The notes under the pieces were generated by a model. That model saw nothing but the letters and a program-made list of their open reading frames with translations. It had not been told where the DNA came from and did not search any database. The position numbers were made by a program, and so were the translations under genes. A DNA stretch of 34,093 bases from a virus. How positions within the stretch are numbered: the stretch's first letter is position 1; the number at the start of each line of letters is the position of its first letter. Below are positions 21,783 through 30,077 of the stretch, in pieces. The DNA lies in IMG/VR virus record IMGVR_UViG_3300025162_000118, positions 1-34,093 of that record; one strand, written 5' to 3'.

Positions 21783-22594
21783 AGAAATGTTTTGGATTAT
21801 TGTCATTATTGGCTGCTGTTGGTTGCTCTAAAGTTGAGGCAGGCCATGTTGGGATTATCGTGGATATGTACGGAAGTGATAGGGGGGTGTCTGAGAAAAC
21901 AGTCGGTGTTGGCCGTTATTTTCTAGGATGGAATGAAGAGCTTTTCACTTTCCCGACAAGTCTTCAAAATTATGTATGGACTCGTTCGGTAAATGAAGGG
22001 AAAGCTACAGATGAATCCATTACATTCCAAACCAAAGAGGGACTGAGTGCTAATGGCGATTTCGGGGTAACTTACTCAATTGACCCTGCTAAAGTTGTCG
22101 TTGTATTCCAAAAATATAGAAAAGGAATTGATGAGATAACCGATGTGTTCCTCCGTAATATGGTGAGAGATGCATTTAATACTGAAGCCGCTAAGATGGC
22201 AGTGGAAGAAATCTATGGAACAGGTAAAAAACAATTAATGGATGCTGTCAATAAGAGTGTTAAAGAGCAAACTCATCCTATGGGAATTGAAATCGAAAAG
22301 ATATATCTCATTGGAGAGTTCAGATTGCCACAACAAATTACTGATGCAGTTAATTCAAAAATTGGCGCAACCCAAAAGGCTATGCAAATAGAAAACGAAC
22401 TCCGTGCAACCAAAGCTGAAGCAGAAAAGGTAGTCGTAAAAGCTGAGGCAGAAGCTAAAGCAAATCTGGCTTTACAAAAAAGTCTATCCAAAGATTACCT
22501 GGAATATTTAGCTATCCAAAAATGGGACGGTAAATTAAGCCAAATATCTGGAGGTGCCACACCGTTTATTGACTTAAGGAATGCCACTAAATGA
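21779..22594 (+). CDS. SPFH/prohibitin-family lipoprotein, 271 aa
   Basis: The N-terminus MKKCFGLLSLLAAVGCSKVE carries a lipobox (AVG|C, Cys16). Residues about 22-180 match the SPFH (stomatin/prohibitin/HflKC) core: AGHVGIIVDMYG, TFQTKEGLSANGDFGVTYSI, FLRNMVRDAF and MGIEIEKIYLIGEFRLPQQI. A Glu/Ala/Lys coiled coil (about 195-235) follows, as in family members that form large membrane rings. Usual SPFH proteins have a transmembrane anchor; here a lipid anchor would place it on the periplasmic face. Ser at +2 would favour the outer membrane by the E. coli rule. It overlaps the next gene by four bases. Confidence 0.82.
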   Translation: MKKCFGLLSLLAAVGCSKVEAGHVGIIVDMYGSDRGVSEKTVGVGRYFLGWNEELFTFPTSLQNYVWTRSVNEGKATDESITFQTKEGLSANGDFGVTYSIDPAKVVVVFQKYRKGIDEITDVFLRNMVRDAFNTEAAKMAVEEIYGTGKKQLMDAVNKSVKEQTHPMGIEIEKIYLIGEFRLPQQITDAVNSKIGATQKAMQIENELRATKAEAEKVVVKAEAEAKANLALQKSLSKDYLEYLAIQKWDGKLSQISGGATPFIDLRNATK

Positions 22595-22776
22595 AATATT
22601 CACTCTTCGCACAGATTTTTATTCTTGTTGCGATAATGGGTTTTTTATTGCCGTTTATTTTGAATCACTTGCCAGGAATATTGGTCAGTATACTCTGTCC
22701 TGTATTGTTGGTCTTAACCTTAATATGGCTTGGACTGGTAGCCTATCAGATATATCAAAGGTCAAAATATTTATGA
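22591..22776 (+). CDS. Two-helix membrane protein, 61 aa
   Basis: Two long hydrophobic segments, about residues 5-24 (LFAQIFILVAIMGFLLPFIL) and 29-52, with a short HLPG turn and a basic end (YQRSKYL). The ATG overlaps the stop of the SPFH gene (ATGA), which implies matched production and suggests a complex, in the way cellular SPFH proteins pair with NfeD-type membrane proteins. No NfeD OB domain is present, so this is an analogy only. Confidence 0.65.
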   Translation: MKYSLFAQIFILVAIMGFLLPFILNHLPGILVSILCPVLLVLTLIWLGLVAYQIYQRSKYL

Positions 22777-22790
22777 TAGTTGAGGTATAA

Positions 22791-23111
22791 ATGGATAAAA
22801 TAAGTTTTAAATCTGGACAATATGCACTTCGAAGAGGGGACTGTGCTGTAGGAGATGAAGGGACAGTCCTTGTTTCCCTCGATCCACAAACAGGAGAAAT
22901 GATTGGTGAGAATGGTGATGTCATTATTGGCTGTAGAATCCAGTGCGGCTCAGCGTATGCCAGATCGTACCAATCGCAAGACTGGTGGATGACTTCAATT
23001 GTGAAAGAAATTCTGGAAGTCCATGATGGATATGCAGTGATACAAACTAAGAATAATAAATACTATGTCGGTGATGCAAGGGCTGTTAAAGAGGCTATAA
23101 TAAACATTTAA
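22791..23111 (+). CDS. Hypothetical protein, 106 aa
   Basis: Not recognised. It starts MDKISFKSGQYALRRGDCAV with GAGG upstream. Predicted beta-rich (GTVLVSLDPQTGEMIGENGD, IVKEILEVHDGYAVIQTKNN) with SH3-like character. It ends the SPFH operon, 22 bases before the converging tail sheath gene; only a 5-bp hairpin (AGATA/TATCT) without a T tract lies between, so read-through into antisense of the sheath is possible. Confidence 0.6.
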   Translation: MDKISFKSGQYALRRGDCAVGDEGTVLVSLDPQTGEMIGENGDVIIGCRIQCGSAYARSYQSQDWWMTSIVKEILEVHDGYAVIQTKNNKYYVGDARAVKEAIINI

Positions 23112-23133
23112 GATAGACTTTATCTACTCTCCG

Positions 23134-25977
23134 TTACACTCCACGTTCTGCTGTGACTTCAATTACAAGGGCTTCTAAAGCCTCACTGGGAGTTAGTGAG
23201 ACTTGGCAAGCATATTGATTACCTAAATCTTTTACACTATTGACTTTACCAGTTTTAAGTGCACCTTGTCCAACGTAGGTAGTAATAACTTGGTTTAATG
23301 CGCTGATAACAATGGCTGGTGCAATATCGGTTGTACGCGAACCAATAAAGTTTTCAAGCACACTTCTCATGGTTTGGATTACTTCATCTAAGGTAAATAA
23401 AACATTTACTCTTTCATAAACCCAGCCAGCAGGGTCATTTACTCTTGAGCGTGTAGACAAATCTGGAGAGACTAACTGGACACCAAAGCCAGAGTTAAAC
23501 TTAAATGTTAACAGTCCTGCCTCAATTGCCTCAGAAAGTTTGCCTTGGTCTTCTGGATCAAAGTCTTTAATTAAGGTGTCAGAATAAATACTTTGATTTC
23601 CAATATGTTTTATATCGCTAACATTGAATGATTTTCTTAACATTGAAGTTCCGAGAACAGCTTGGGCTCGTCCTGCACAGATACACGCACCTAGCATCCA
23701 GGGAAGGAACCAGTTGATATTTCCATCTGAACCTACTGCACGAGATAACTGGAAAGTCATTTGGCATCGTTCATACCCAGACTGTCCGGCTTTAAGTTTT
23801 GCATCAGAAAAACTGCCGTGGAAACTCTGCATTCCAAATCTTTCTCGTTTCACTAAAATGCCAGAAGCGGTCGAAGCATTGGCTTTAATCGCAGCATTTA
23901 CAGCATCAATTGTATAAGCAGAGGACGGATCAGTTAAGGCATCATCAATATCATAGATAGCATCACGAGAAAATAATGAGTGAACATAAGCAACATTAAT
24001 CTTTAAAGAAGCAGCAATTCCAGCAGAGATTGCAGAGTTGGTTGTGCTGCCAATCGTTGCTCCCGAAAGGTACCCAACAGAGGCTTCCACATCAGGAAGA
24101 CCACATTTAAGCAGTATAGAACCAGCAGCGAAAGCCAGAATTCCATTAGCATTATCTAAGAAATGTTGTGTCCAGTTAGCGTAGTCTTTCTTAATTCGTC
24201 CATTATAAGCTGAGATAGCAGTGTTGGATAGGATATTAACATTCGTAACCATATCCAGGACAGAACTTAAATAGCCATTGTACTTAATGTCAGATACTCG
24301 ACCGGTAAATCCAGAAAGAGTGTTTATATATTCAACAAGTTCTTTAAGAGTTCTATATTTGGCAGTCACAATTGTAATCGGTGATAATGACCCACCAGTG
24401 AAGGTGATTGTCATTTTGCGACGATAATCAATGCTGAGAGTTGCCGCAGTTACAGAAGCATTATAATAGGAAATTTCAATAACCGAATTTCCACCGATAG
24501 GAGTGTTTGGCCAGACTGAATTGTCTTTGGACCTGCTGGCATCAATATAGACTTCATTCTCAGCAGACGAAACAATTCTAAATGCCGCTATTCCATTGGT
24601 CAGGAAAGCAGATTGATATTTGACAGGTTGAACTCCAGCTATTGCCACAGAAGCTACTGCCGCAATGGAAGATCCACCTACTGGAATTAATTCAAGGGTT
24701 GTATAACTTACTGAATTGACTAGATAGAACCCGACGTTTTCATGAGATGCGCCACAAACTGGAGTGCTGTCGTCAATGTAAATCGTGTCGCCTACAGAGG
24801 GTAAAGATGACCATGTTGTGCCGTCGAGAGTAATAGTAAGCTTACCAGACGCAACAGACGCTGCAATATTGCCCACAAGAAGGCCATTCGAACTGATTAA
24901 ATTACTCCATGCAGAATATTCTATGAAAGCTGAAGAGAAAGCATTTGAGCCTGTACTGTCAGAAAGCTCGAGAGTAGCTCCACTTCCTGCTGTCGTCGTT
25001 TCCGTCACTGTTATAGTCACCGGAGCAAATATTAAAAACTCTGCTGTGGCATATGCGGATTGATCAGCTGAGACAAGTCCTGTCACTGAAGCTGATTCTG
25101 GTGCAAGATAATCAGTATCCACCCCAGACCCATTCCATGACCATATTTTGCGAGCAACAACCGAAGTGGTACTCACCGACTCAATAAGGAAGACACCACC
25201 GTTTCCAAGCCCAGCACCGATTAACCCAGACGCTTGCGGAACCACTAACGTGTCCCCTGAAACAACTGTGCCTAACGAAAAGTTTGTGCCTGTAAAAGTC
25301 AAAGTCATTAATGATCCAGAACCGGTAATAGCCGCATTGACTCCAGTACCTGTCACAACCGTTCGAAGCGTTCCTCCCGCTACCGTTCCATGAGCCCCAA
25401 TAGCTGTAGACATCGCAGACACAACAGCTGGTGCCATCGATGCTGCGGAAAGAGATGAGGTCATTAACGGCTTGCCAGACACATTGATTTTAATCGTCCT
25501 GGTATTCGCTGCGGACGGAATATATGCGGCTGTGACTGTCGGTTTCACTTCGGCTTGCGCTGTCCTGATCTGAGAACGAATCAGATTTCCATCCTCATTC
25601 CACGCCGCAGATACTATACTTCCAAAATTTGAAGGCGAACTTATTACTTTTTCCGCTCTGGTTGTGTCGTTGGTCTTGTATACATAAAGACGATTTAATG
25701 AACCACCAAAAACAACACTCGGCTGCGCACTGAAATATTGACGCGCTGCATCGACAATCGTTCCGGATTTATAATATGAAAGAACACTATTATAATCAGT
25801 GAAGTAGTTAAGCTGTAAATCTAAATAACTAGACGGAACTCCTGAATCAGCCTCTCCAATTATTAACACATTTCTTCCTGCCGCAACTGGAGCGGGTAAA
25901 CTTGGCTGGACCAAAAGGTAACTGTAAACTTGTGGAATTACCGCACGAGCGCCATTTATACTAAATGCTAATGTCAT
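23134..25977 (-). CDS. Contractile tail sheath protein, 947 aa
   Basis: The N-terminal strand with RAVIPQVYSYLLVQPSLPAP and AAGRNVLIIGEADSG (33-46) and the C-terminal region (FTLDEVIQTMRSVLENFIGS, 861-880; YACQVSLTPSEALEALVIEV, 922-941) match tail sheath proteins, whose ends interlock neighbouring subunits. It is unusually long; typical sheaths are about 400-700 residues. The extra length is a Ser/Thr/Gly-rich beta region at about 150-540 holding two similar modules (about 215-290 and 372-435) that probably decorate the outside. GGGAG precedes the ATG. It shows that the phage has a contractile tail. Confidence 0.85.
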   Translation of the reverse strand: MTLAFSINGARAVIPQVYSYLLVQPSLPAPVAAGRNVLIIGEADSGVPSSYLDLQLNYFTDYNSVLSYYKSGTIVDAARQYFSAQPSVVFGGSLNRLYVYKTNDTTRAEKVISSPSNFGSIVSAAWNEDGNLIRSQIRTAQAEVKPTVTAAYIPSAANTRTIKINVSGKPLMTSSLSAASMAPAVVSAMSTAIGAHGTVAGGTLRTVVTGTGVNAAITGSGSLMTLTFTGTNFSLGTVVSGDTLVVPQASGLIGAGLGNGGVFLIESVSTTSVVARKIWSWNGSGVDTDYLAPESASVTGLVSADQSAYATAEFLIFAPVTITVTETTTAGSGATLELSDSTGSNAFSSAFIEYSAWSNLISSNGLLVGNIAASVASGKLTITLDGTTWSSLPSVGDTIYIDDSTPVCGASHENVGFYLVNSVSYTTLELIPVGGSSIAAVASVAIAGVQPVKYQSAFLTNGIAAFRIVSSAENEVYIDASRSKDNSVWPNTPIGGNSVIEISYYNASVTAATLSIDYRRKMTITFTGGSLSPITIVTAKYRTLKELVEYINTLSGFTGRVSDIKYNGYLSSVLDMVTNVNILSNTAISAYNGRIKKDYANWTQHFLDNANGILAFAAGSILLKCGLPDVEASVGYLSGATIGSTTNSAISAGIAASLKINVAYVHSLFSRDAIYDIDDALTDPSSAYTIDAVNAAIKANASTASGILVKRERFGMQSFHGSFSDAKLKAGQSGYERCQMTFQLSRAVGSDGNINWFLPWMLGACICAGRAQAVLGTSMLRKSFNVSDIKHIGNQSIYSDTLIKDFDPEDQGKLSEAIEAGLLTFKFNSGFGVQLVSPDLSTRSRVNDPAGWVYERVNVLFTLDEVIQTMRSVLENFIGSRTTDIAPAIVISALNQVITTYVGQGALKTGKVNSVKDLGNQYACQVSLTPSEALEALVIEVTAERGV

Positions 25978-26096
25978 TTTCTATTTCTCCCTGTAAAGAT
26001 TGCTTTGCTCAAATGAATAAAATTTCTTTCTATTCAATTGTATCTTGCATATTCTTAGAGAGGCGTTAATAGAGACAAAATGAGATAATGGTGAGG

Positions 26097-28118
26097 TTAA
26101 ATTTTGATAACCAATTCCTCGGATAAATGCATGTGTGATTTTCGAACAATTTTTTCAACAATGTAGTTTTTAAACTTTGTAGTTTCATCAACTACAAAAA
26201 GATACATTTCAGCTTTAAACTTTTTTAAACACATTTCTATATAATAATCTGCATCAAAACAATTCTGCCCTGTAAACCAAATTTCTTTGTTTCCATAAGG
26301 AGGGCATGTTAATAAAACCCCATATTCATTATTGTCAATTACTTCTTCGATAGGCTCGACAGCTAAATTAGCCTGTAATGATAAAAACCGCAAAATATCT
26401 TTAGATTCTTTAATAACAGTTCCATTGATATCATATCCTGTATATTTTTTATCGAGTGATAGAGAACCTAACATACGGCCAGAGAATCCCGAAAATGGAT
26501 CAACCACAGTTTTCGCTTTTTCTGCATATTTTTCTAATAACTCTCTCGCTAATGATGGCTGAAAAACCGTTACTCTTGGAGCTATTTTATTTCTTTCGAA
26601 CCCTCTTGCGATTTGTTGACTTGATAGATTTGATCTATATATAAAACGATTCTGTATACATCTCATCAACAGAACTACATCATTCCATGCCATAAAAGGA
26701 GACACTTTACCTTTAATATTACAATGATAAATACTTTGGTGAAAAGAAGTAATTATTGAATTTGCTGGCATTCTTTTTTCATGATAAATATCCTGCCTCT
26801 TTAAATTATTCCAATCTGTTAATAACCTTCTCTCTGTATATTCTGGATAAGGAAAATCACTCAAAACACATTCAGCAAAAATTGAATCGATCCAATCATA
26901 ATAGTGCAAACCTAAAGCTTCTATAATTTCAGGAATAGCCTGTTTTGCATTTAAACCGTCAATTACCAAAAGCTTGACTCCTTCCGGTGCTTGATAGAAT
27001 CTTATTTCGTCGTTTGCTTGCTTGTTGTTATTATAAAAAGGATCTGATTTTAAACAATGAGCAAATTCTCCGTCAGTTTCTATTATTAATACAGGGTTTT
27101 CTTCTTCAAATATCACGAAATCCCATATTTTACCATTCATGTCGTATTGATACTTATAATTGAATCCCCTATTAGATAACATCTCATTAATTATTTTTTC
27201 TGGCTTAGTCATCCCTTTACCTGAAAATACTTTTTCTCTCGTAATTGGATTAAATAAAGGATTTGCATATCCAGTTTTCTCTAATAATCCCTTAACTACT
27301 TTTTTGTGATGTACTTGTCTTTGTTCTTTGCTTTGGTGCGACCAATATTCTTTTATTGATCTTATTTGTTTTAATATTTTTTGTGGATTTCTATTATTTT
27401 CAGTAGTAGTTTTTATCATTTCTTCCTTATTGCTTTCCCACCTTTTTTTCATTCTTTCTCTGGCTAAATTTGCATCTATTTTTCTTCCATATATAACACT
27501 TCTTTCCTCTGAAGTAAGAGTTTGAAAATATGCAAGCAATGATTTTGACTGTTTTGATCTATCTACTGATAAAGAAGCTTGTTTCATTTTTTTGGAAAAC
27601 TCTTCTGTTTGCATTTTATTAAAATGACAATTACGACAACCACTCTCCCCTTTTAATGCAGTTGATAAAAACCTTTTTATAGACTTTTTGCTACTATTAT
27701 TGCATTCTATACAATGCCCTATGATTTTATTTTCTTTAAAGTAATGTTCTGGTAAATCTATTTTCCAAAAAGGACTGACTATTCTTATAACGTCTTCTCT
27801 TTTGTATTTTTCCACATATTTCTTCGAGTTTTCTATAGCAGTTTGCTTCTTTTTCTCGGTTTGACATGCTTTCTTGACGTTTTCTCTCCATGATTCTGGC
27901 CTGTTTTTAATCTTTAATTGAAAACAATCATCGCATTGATAGGAATGGCCATATAATTTTAAACTTTTTAAAGCATCACCAATTTTTCTAAATCCTCTTT
28001 TCTTTTTGCAATAATGACAATAAAACTCTATCTTTTCTGCCGTTTTAATTTCTCTTGTTTTTGTGAATACAGCATTAATTTGTATCAGATATTTTTCTTG
28101 ATATTCAACTGGCTTCAT
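26097..28118 (-). CDS. Endonuclease-DNA methyltransferase fusion, 673 aa
   Basis: Order of parts: three or four Cys pairs (34/37, 62/65, 136/139, 161/164), likely zinc ribbons; a basic helical region (about 170-290); a Vsr/DUF559-like nuclease with Glu307 (TKPEKI), Asp333 (WDFVIF), Glu347-x-Asp349 (IIETDGEFAH) and His354; then a methyltransferase with motif I-like DPFSGFSGRMLG (540-551), GYDIN and the catalytic CPPY (605-608). The start at 28118 has GTAGGAG upstream and lies behind a consensus promoter; an in-frame ATG at 28196 lies upstream of that promoter. Sitting between sheath and capsid genes, it looks like a self-contained homing or restriction-modification gene. Confidence 0.75.
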   Translation of the reverse strand: MKPVEYQEKYLIQINAVFTKTREIKTAEKIEFYCHYCKKKRGFRKIGDALKSLKLYGHSYQCDDCFQLKIKNRPESWRENVKKACQTEKKKQTAIENSKKYVEKYKREDVIRIVSPFWKIDLPEHYFKENKIIGHCIECNNSSKKSIKRFLSTALKGESGCRNCHFNKMQTEEFSKKMKQASLSVDRSKQSKSLLAYFQTLTSEERSVIYGRKIDANLARERMKKRWESNKEEMIKTTTENNRNPQKILKQIRSIKEYWSHQSKEQRQVHHKKVVKGLLEKTGYANPLFNPITREKVFSGKGMTKPEKIINEMLSNRGFNYKYQYDMNGKIWDFVIFEEENPVLIIETDGEFAHCLKSDPFYNNNKQANDEIRFYQAPEGVKLLVIDGLNAKQAIPEIIEALGLHYYDWIDSIFAECVLSDFPYPEYTERRLLTDWNNLKRQDIYHEKRMPANSIITSFHQSIYHCNIKGKVSPFMAWNDVVLLMRCIQNRFIYRSNLSSQQIARGFERNKIAPRVTVFQPSLARELLEKYAEKAKTVVDPFSGFSGRMLGSLSLDKKYTGYDINGTVIKESKDILRFLSLQANLAVEPIEEVIDNNEYGVLLTCPPYGNKEIWFTGQNCFDADYYIEMCLKKFKAEMYLFVVDETTKFKNYIVEKIVRKSHMHLSEELVIKI

Positions 28119-28160
28119 TTGAACTCCTACATTCAGCCTATTAATAACCCAAACGTTATT

Positions 28161-28190
28161 ATTATACCTATTACGCAGGTGTCCTGTCAA
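28161..28190 (-). promoter_or_regulatory. Consensus sigma-70 promoter of the endonuclease-methyltransferase
   Basis: On the minus strand: TTGACA (28185-28190), 18 bp, TATAAT (28161-28166), both boxes perfect. The ATG at 28118 is 43 bases downstream of the -10 box. The strongest sigma-70-type promoter in the window, it lies just after a terminator, giving this gene its own host-type expression. Confidence 0.85.
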
Positions 28191-28220
28191 CAACATATCC
28201 TATACCAATATTTTTATCAT

Positions 28221-28247
28221 AAAAAAAGAGCGTTAATGAAAACGCCC
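28221..28247 (-). terminator. Rho-independent terminator after the capsid gene
   Basis: On the minus strand GGGCGTT-TTCATT-AACGCTC (one G-U pair) is followed by seven T residues. It ends the capsid transcript 35 bases after the stop codon and separates it from the endonuclease-methyltransferase promoter. Confidence 0.85.
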
Positions 28248-28281
28248 TTAGTGTGTATAATTACGATTTTGCTGTATTATA

Positions 28282-29796
28282 TTACAGGCCCTCACGTTGC
28301 TGATATACGTTATCTATAATAGCAAAAGTTCTTGGTCTATCCACAACGCACCCATAGTAACTAGAGTAAACCCATTCCTTGGCTAACCCCCTCAAGCCGA
28401 GTTCCAGCTTGTTTAATAAATTTCCGATTACAGCCAGTTTAGCTCTATTCTTATCGCGAGGTAAAAACAGAACGTTATCCAGGCCAGGAATTAATTTATT
28501 TTTGTCGATAAACGTTGCGCTGGTTTGTCCAGGAGTAACATAAAGTTTACCGATGAACATAGTTTTAGTTACATCACCGGAAGCTTCTTTAGGGCTTCTG
28601 AAAAGTCTCAGCTCAGAAATCTTATTTCCTGCTGGCAAGGTGATAGCTAATGACACAGCTCGGTCTGCCGTCGCGATAGAAAATGGAGCGGCGATATAAA
28701 ATGCAGGGGACATTCCGTACATATTTACAGCTTGGACAGAGTATGAATAGCTTTCACTTACTGCAAAACCGCTGCCAGTAATGGTGCTAGTTGAAGCTGC
28801 CAGTCCGGTGGGGATTTCAGGTTGGAAACCTACACTTCCGTATACAGGTTCTGGACGGAATCGAGTATATTTGAAAACTGTTGGAATCATATCGAGTGAT
28901 CCGCCAACGGTCATAATAGGCAGACTGGTCTGTTCGGTATTATCAACTGACGCACCGCGAATATTATAAGCAGCGCCTAAGTCCCCACGTTCAAAGGGGA
29001 AAAAGGTCGAACGAAATTCGGCAAGCTGAGAAGTCGTGCAGTGTCCTTCTTTAATAGCTCCACGAGAATCGCGTACAGCAGTAACAACTCTGTCTAAAAA
29101 TGCACGGTCAAGTACACCACCTAATTTGTTGAACAACACTGAACGGTTATTGCCATATCCCACGAAATCGCCAGGAATACCACGAGCAGAACTATCGCCT
29201 TCACGAATGTTTGCCGTGATACCACGAATTTCACGGATATTTGCGTTTGGATTTGAAGCAATAGTCGCATCAATATTACCATTGCTATCAATATATCCAT
29301 CACCGCCTACATAGAGCGATCTTTCCATTGCTTCGGCCATACTGATTGCAGCATTGACGTCGTTTTCTTTTTCCAGATCAAGGGTATAGCCACCAACATC
29401 ATTCACCAATTGAGCAAGTTGTGTAATACTCTTGCGTATTCCGTATACTTTTAAAATCTCAGCGACTTTGATGTACTGTGAAGTATCTTCTTGAGGAAGA
29501 AATGCTTCAAAGCCAGCAAGGTCAATTCCAGAACGTACCTGTGTTTTAACAGTGTACATATATACGGTCTGTGTGGACTTTATAGTAGGAATATCCTTAC
29601 TAATTAAAAAGTCCTTATCTTCCATTGTGATAGAACGTAACACAGGGTCAAGCTGGTCTACAGCGAGTGCAGACACGCCGGTTCTGCCAGCATTACTTAA
29701 ACCTTGGTAGCCAGCAGCGAAGGATTTCGCCATATATTCTAATTTCTGCCCTACCTGTTTTGCGAGGTCGGGAGACAAAATTTCAAAACCACTCAT
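28282..29796 (-). CDS. Major capsid protein with FN3-like insertion, 504 aa
   Basis: Long acidic N-terminal region, then ITMEDKDFLISKDIPTIKST (56-75), VAEILKVYGIRKSITQLAQL (111-130) and AISMAEAMERSLYVGGD (150-166), a pattern shared with major capsid proteins of large myoviruses (HK97 fold). Residues about 328-432 (EIPTGLAAS, YSYSVQAVNMYGMSPAFYIA, ELRLFRSP) look like a fibronectin type III domain and would project from the capsid surface. The C-terminal WVYSSYYGCVVDRPRTFAII fits the capsid's last strands. A strong AAGGAG site and a terminator after the gene suggest high expression as a single-gene unit. Identity is inferred, not proven. Confidence 0.7.
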   Translation of the reverse strand: MSGFEILSPDLAKQVGQKLEYMAKSFAAGYQGLSNAGRTGVSALAVDQLDPVLRSITMEDKDFLISKDIPTIKSTQTVYMYTVKTQVRSGIDLAGFEAFLPQEDTSQYIKVAEILKVYGIRKSITQLAQLVNDVGGYTLDLEKENDVNAAISMAEAMERSLYVGGDGYIDSNGNIDATIASNPNANIREIRGITANIREGDSSARGIPGDFVGYGNNRSVLFNKLGGVLDRAFLDRVVTAVRDSRGAIKEGHCTTSQLAEFRSTFFPFERGDLGAAYNIRGASVDNTEQTSLPIMTVGGSLDMIPTVFKYTRFRPEPVYGSVGFQPEIPTGLAASTSTITGSGFAVSESYSYSVQAVNMYGMSPAFYIAAPFSIATADRAVSLAITLPAGNKISELRLFRSPKEASGDVTKTMFIGKLYVTPGQTSATFIDKNKLIPGLDNVLFLPRDKNRAKLAVIGNLLNKLELGLRGLAKEWVYSSYYGCVVDRPRTFAIIDNVYQQREGL

Positions 29797-30077
29797 CTAT
29801 TCTTTCTCCTTTTGAAAGATTTTGTTGATTGAATTCTTAACACTAAATATAGTTTAACAGACGATCTTCTTTTTTCTTTTATTTGCTTTTATTTGTACTA
29901 TACTTGAATAAACAGAGTATCGGCGTTAACCAGTCCCAGACTGAAAAACTTCACTACAAAAAGTTATTCAACAGCCACATAAATAAAAAACAGTACTTAC
30001 TTGCGTTATTTTCTCAAAACGGTTACAGTCGATTGGCCTTATTGTGCCTGCCATTAACTACCATATAAGGAGTTTTT
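29797..30077. other. Divergent intergenic region
   Basis: This 281-base gap separates the capsid gene (minus) from the synthetase-like gene (plus). On the plus strand TATACT at about 29899 could be a -10 box but its -35 partner is weak. On the minus strand TATATT near 29850 has no good -35. The region reads partly open but has no start with a ribosome binding site, so I assign no gene. Confidence 0.4.

Noticed and set aside
22581-22790. Frame of 69 codons overlapping the small membrane gene
   Set aside because: It lies in another frame over 22591-22776, which has the ATGA coupling and clear membrane helices.
26097-28196. Start of the endonuclease-methyltransferase at 28196
   Set aside because: That ATG is upstream of the consensus promoter and has no spaced binding site, while 28118 has GTAGGAG at the right distance.
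29921-29960. Sigma-28-like box on the minus strand (GCCGATAC)
   Set aside because: There is no TAAAGTTT-like box at 11 bp; the nearest GAAGTTTTT is far too distant.
29883-30068. Frame of 61 codons upstream of the synthetase-like gene
   Set aside because: No ribosome binding site, and it covers the region where the promoter should be.
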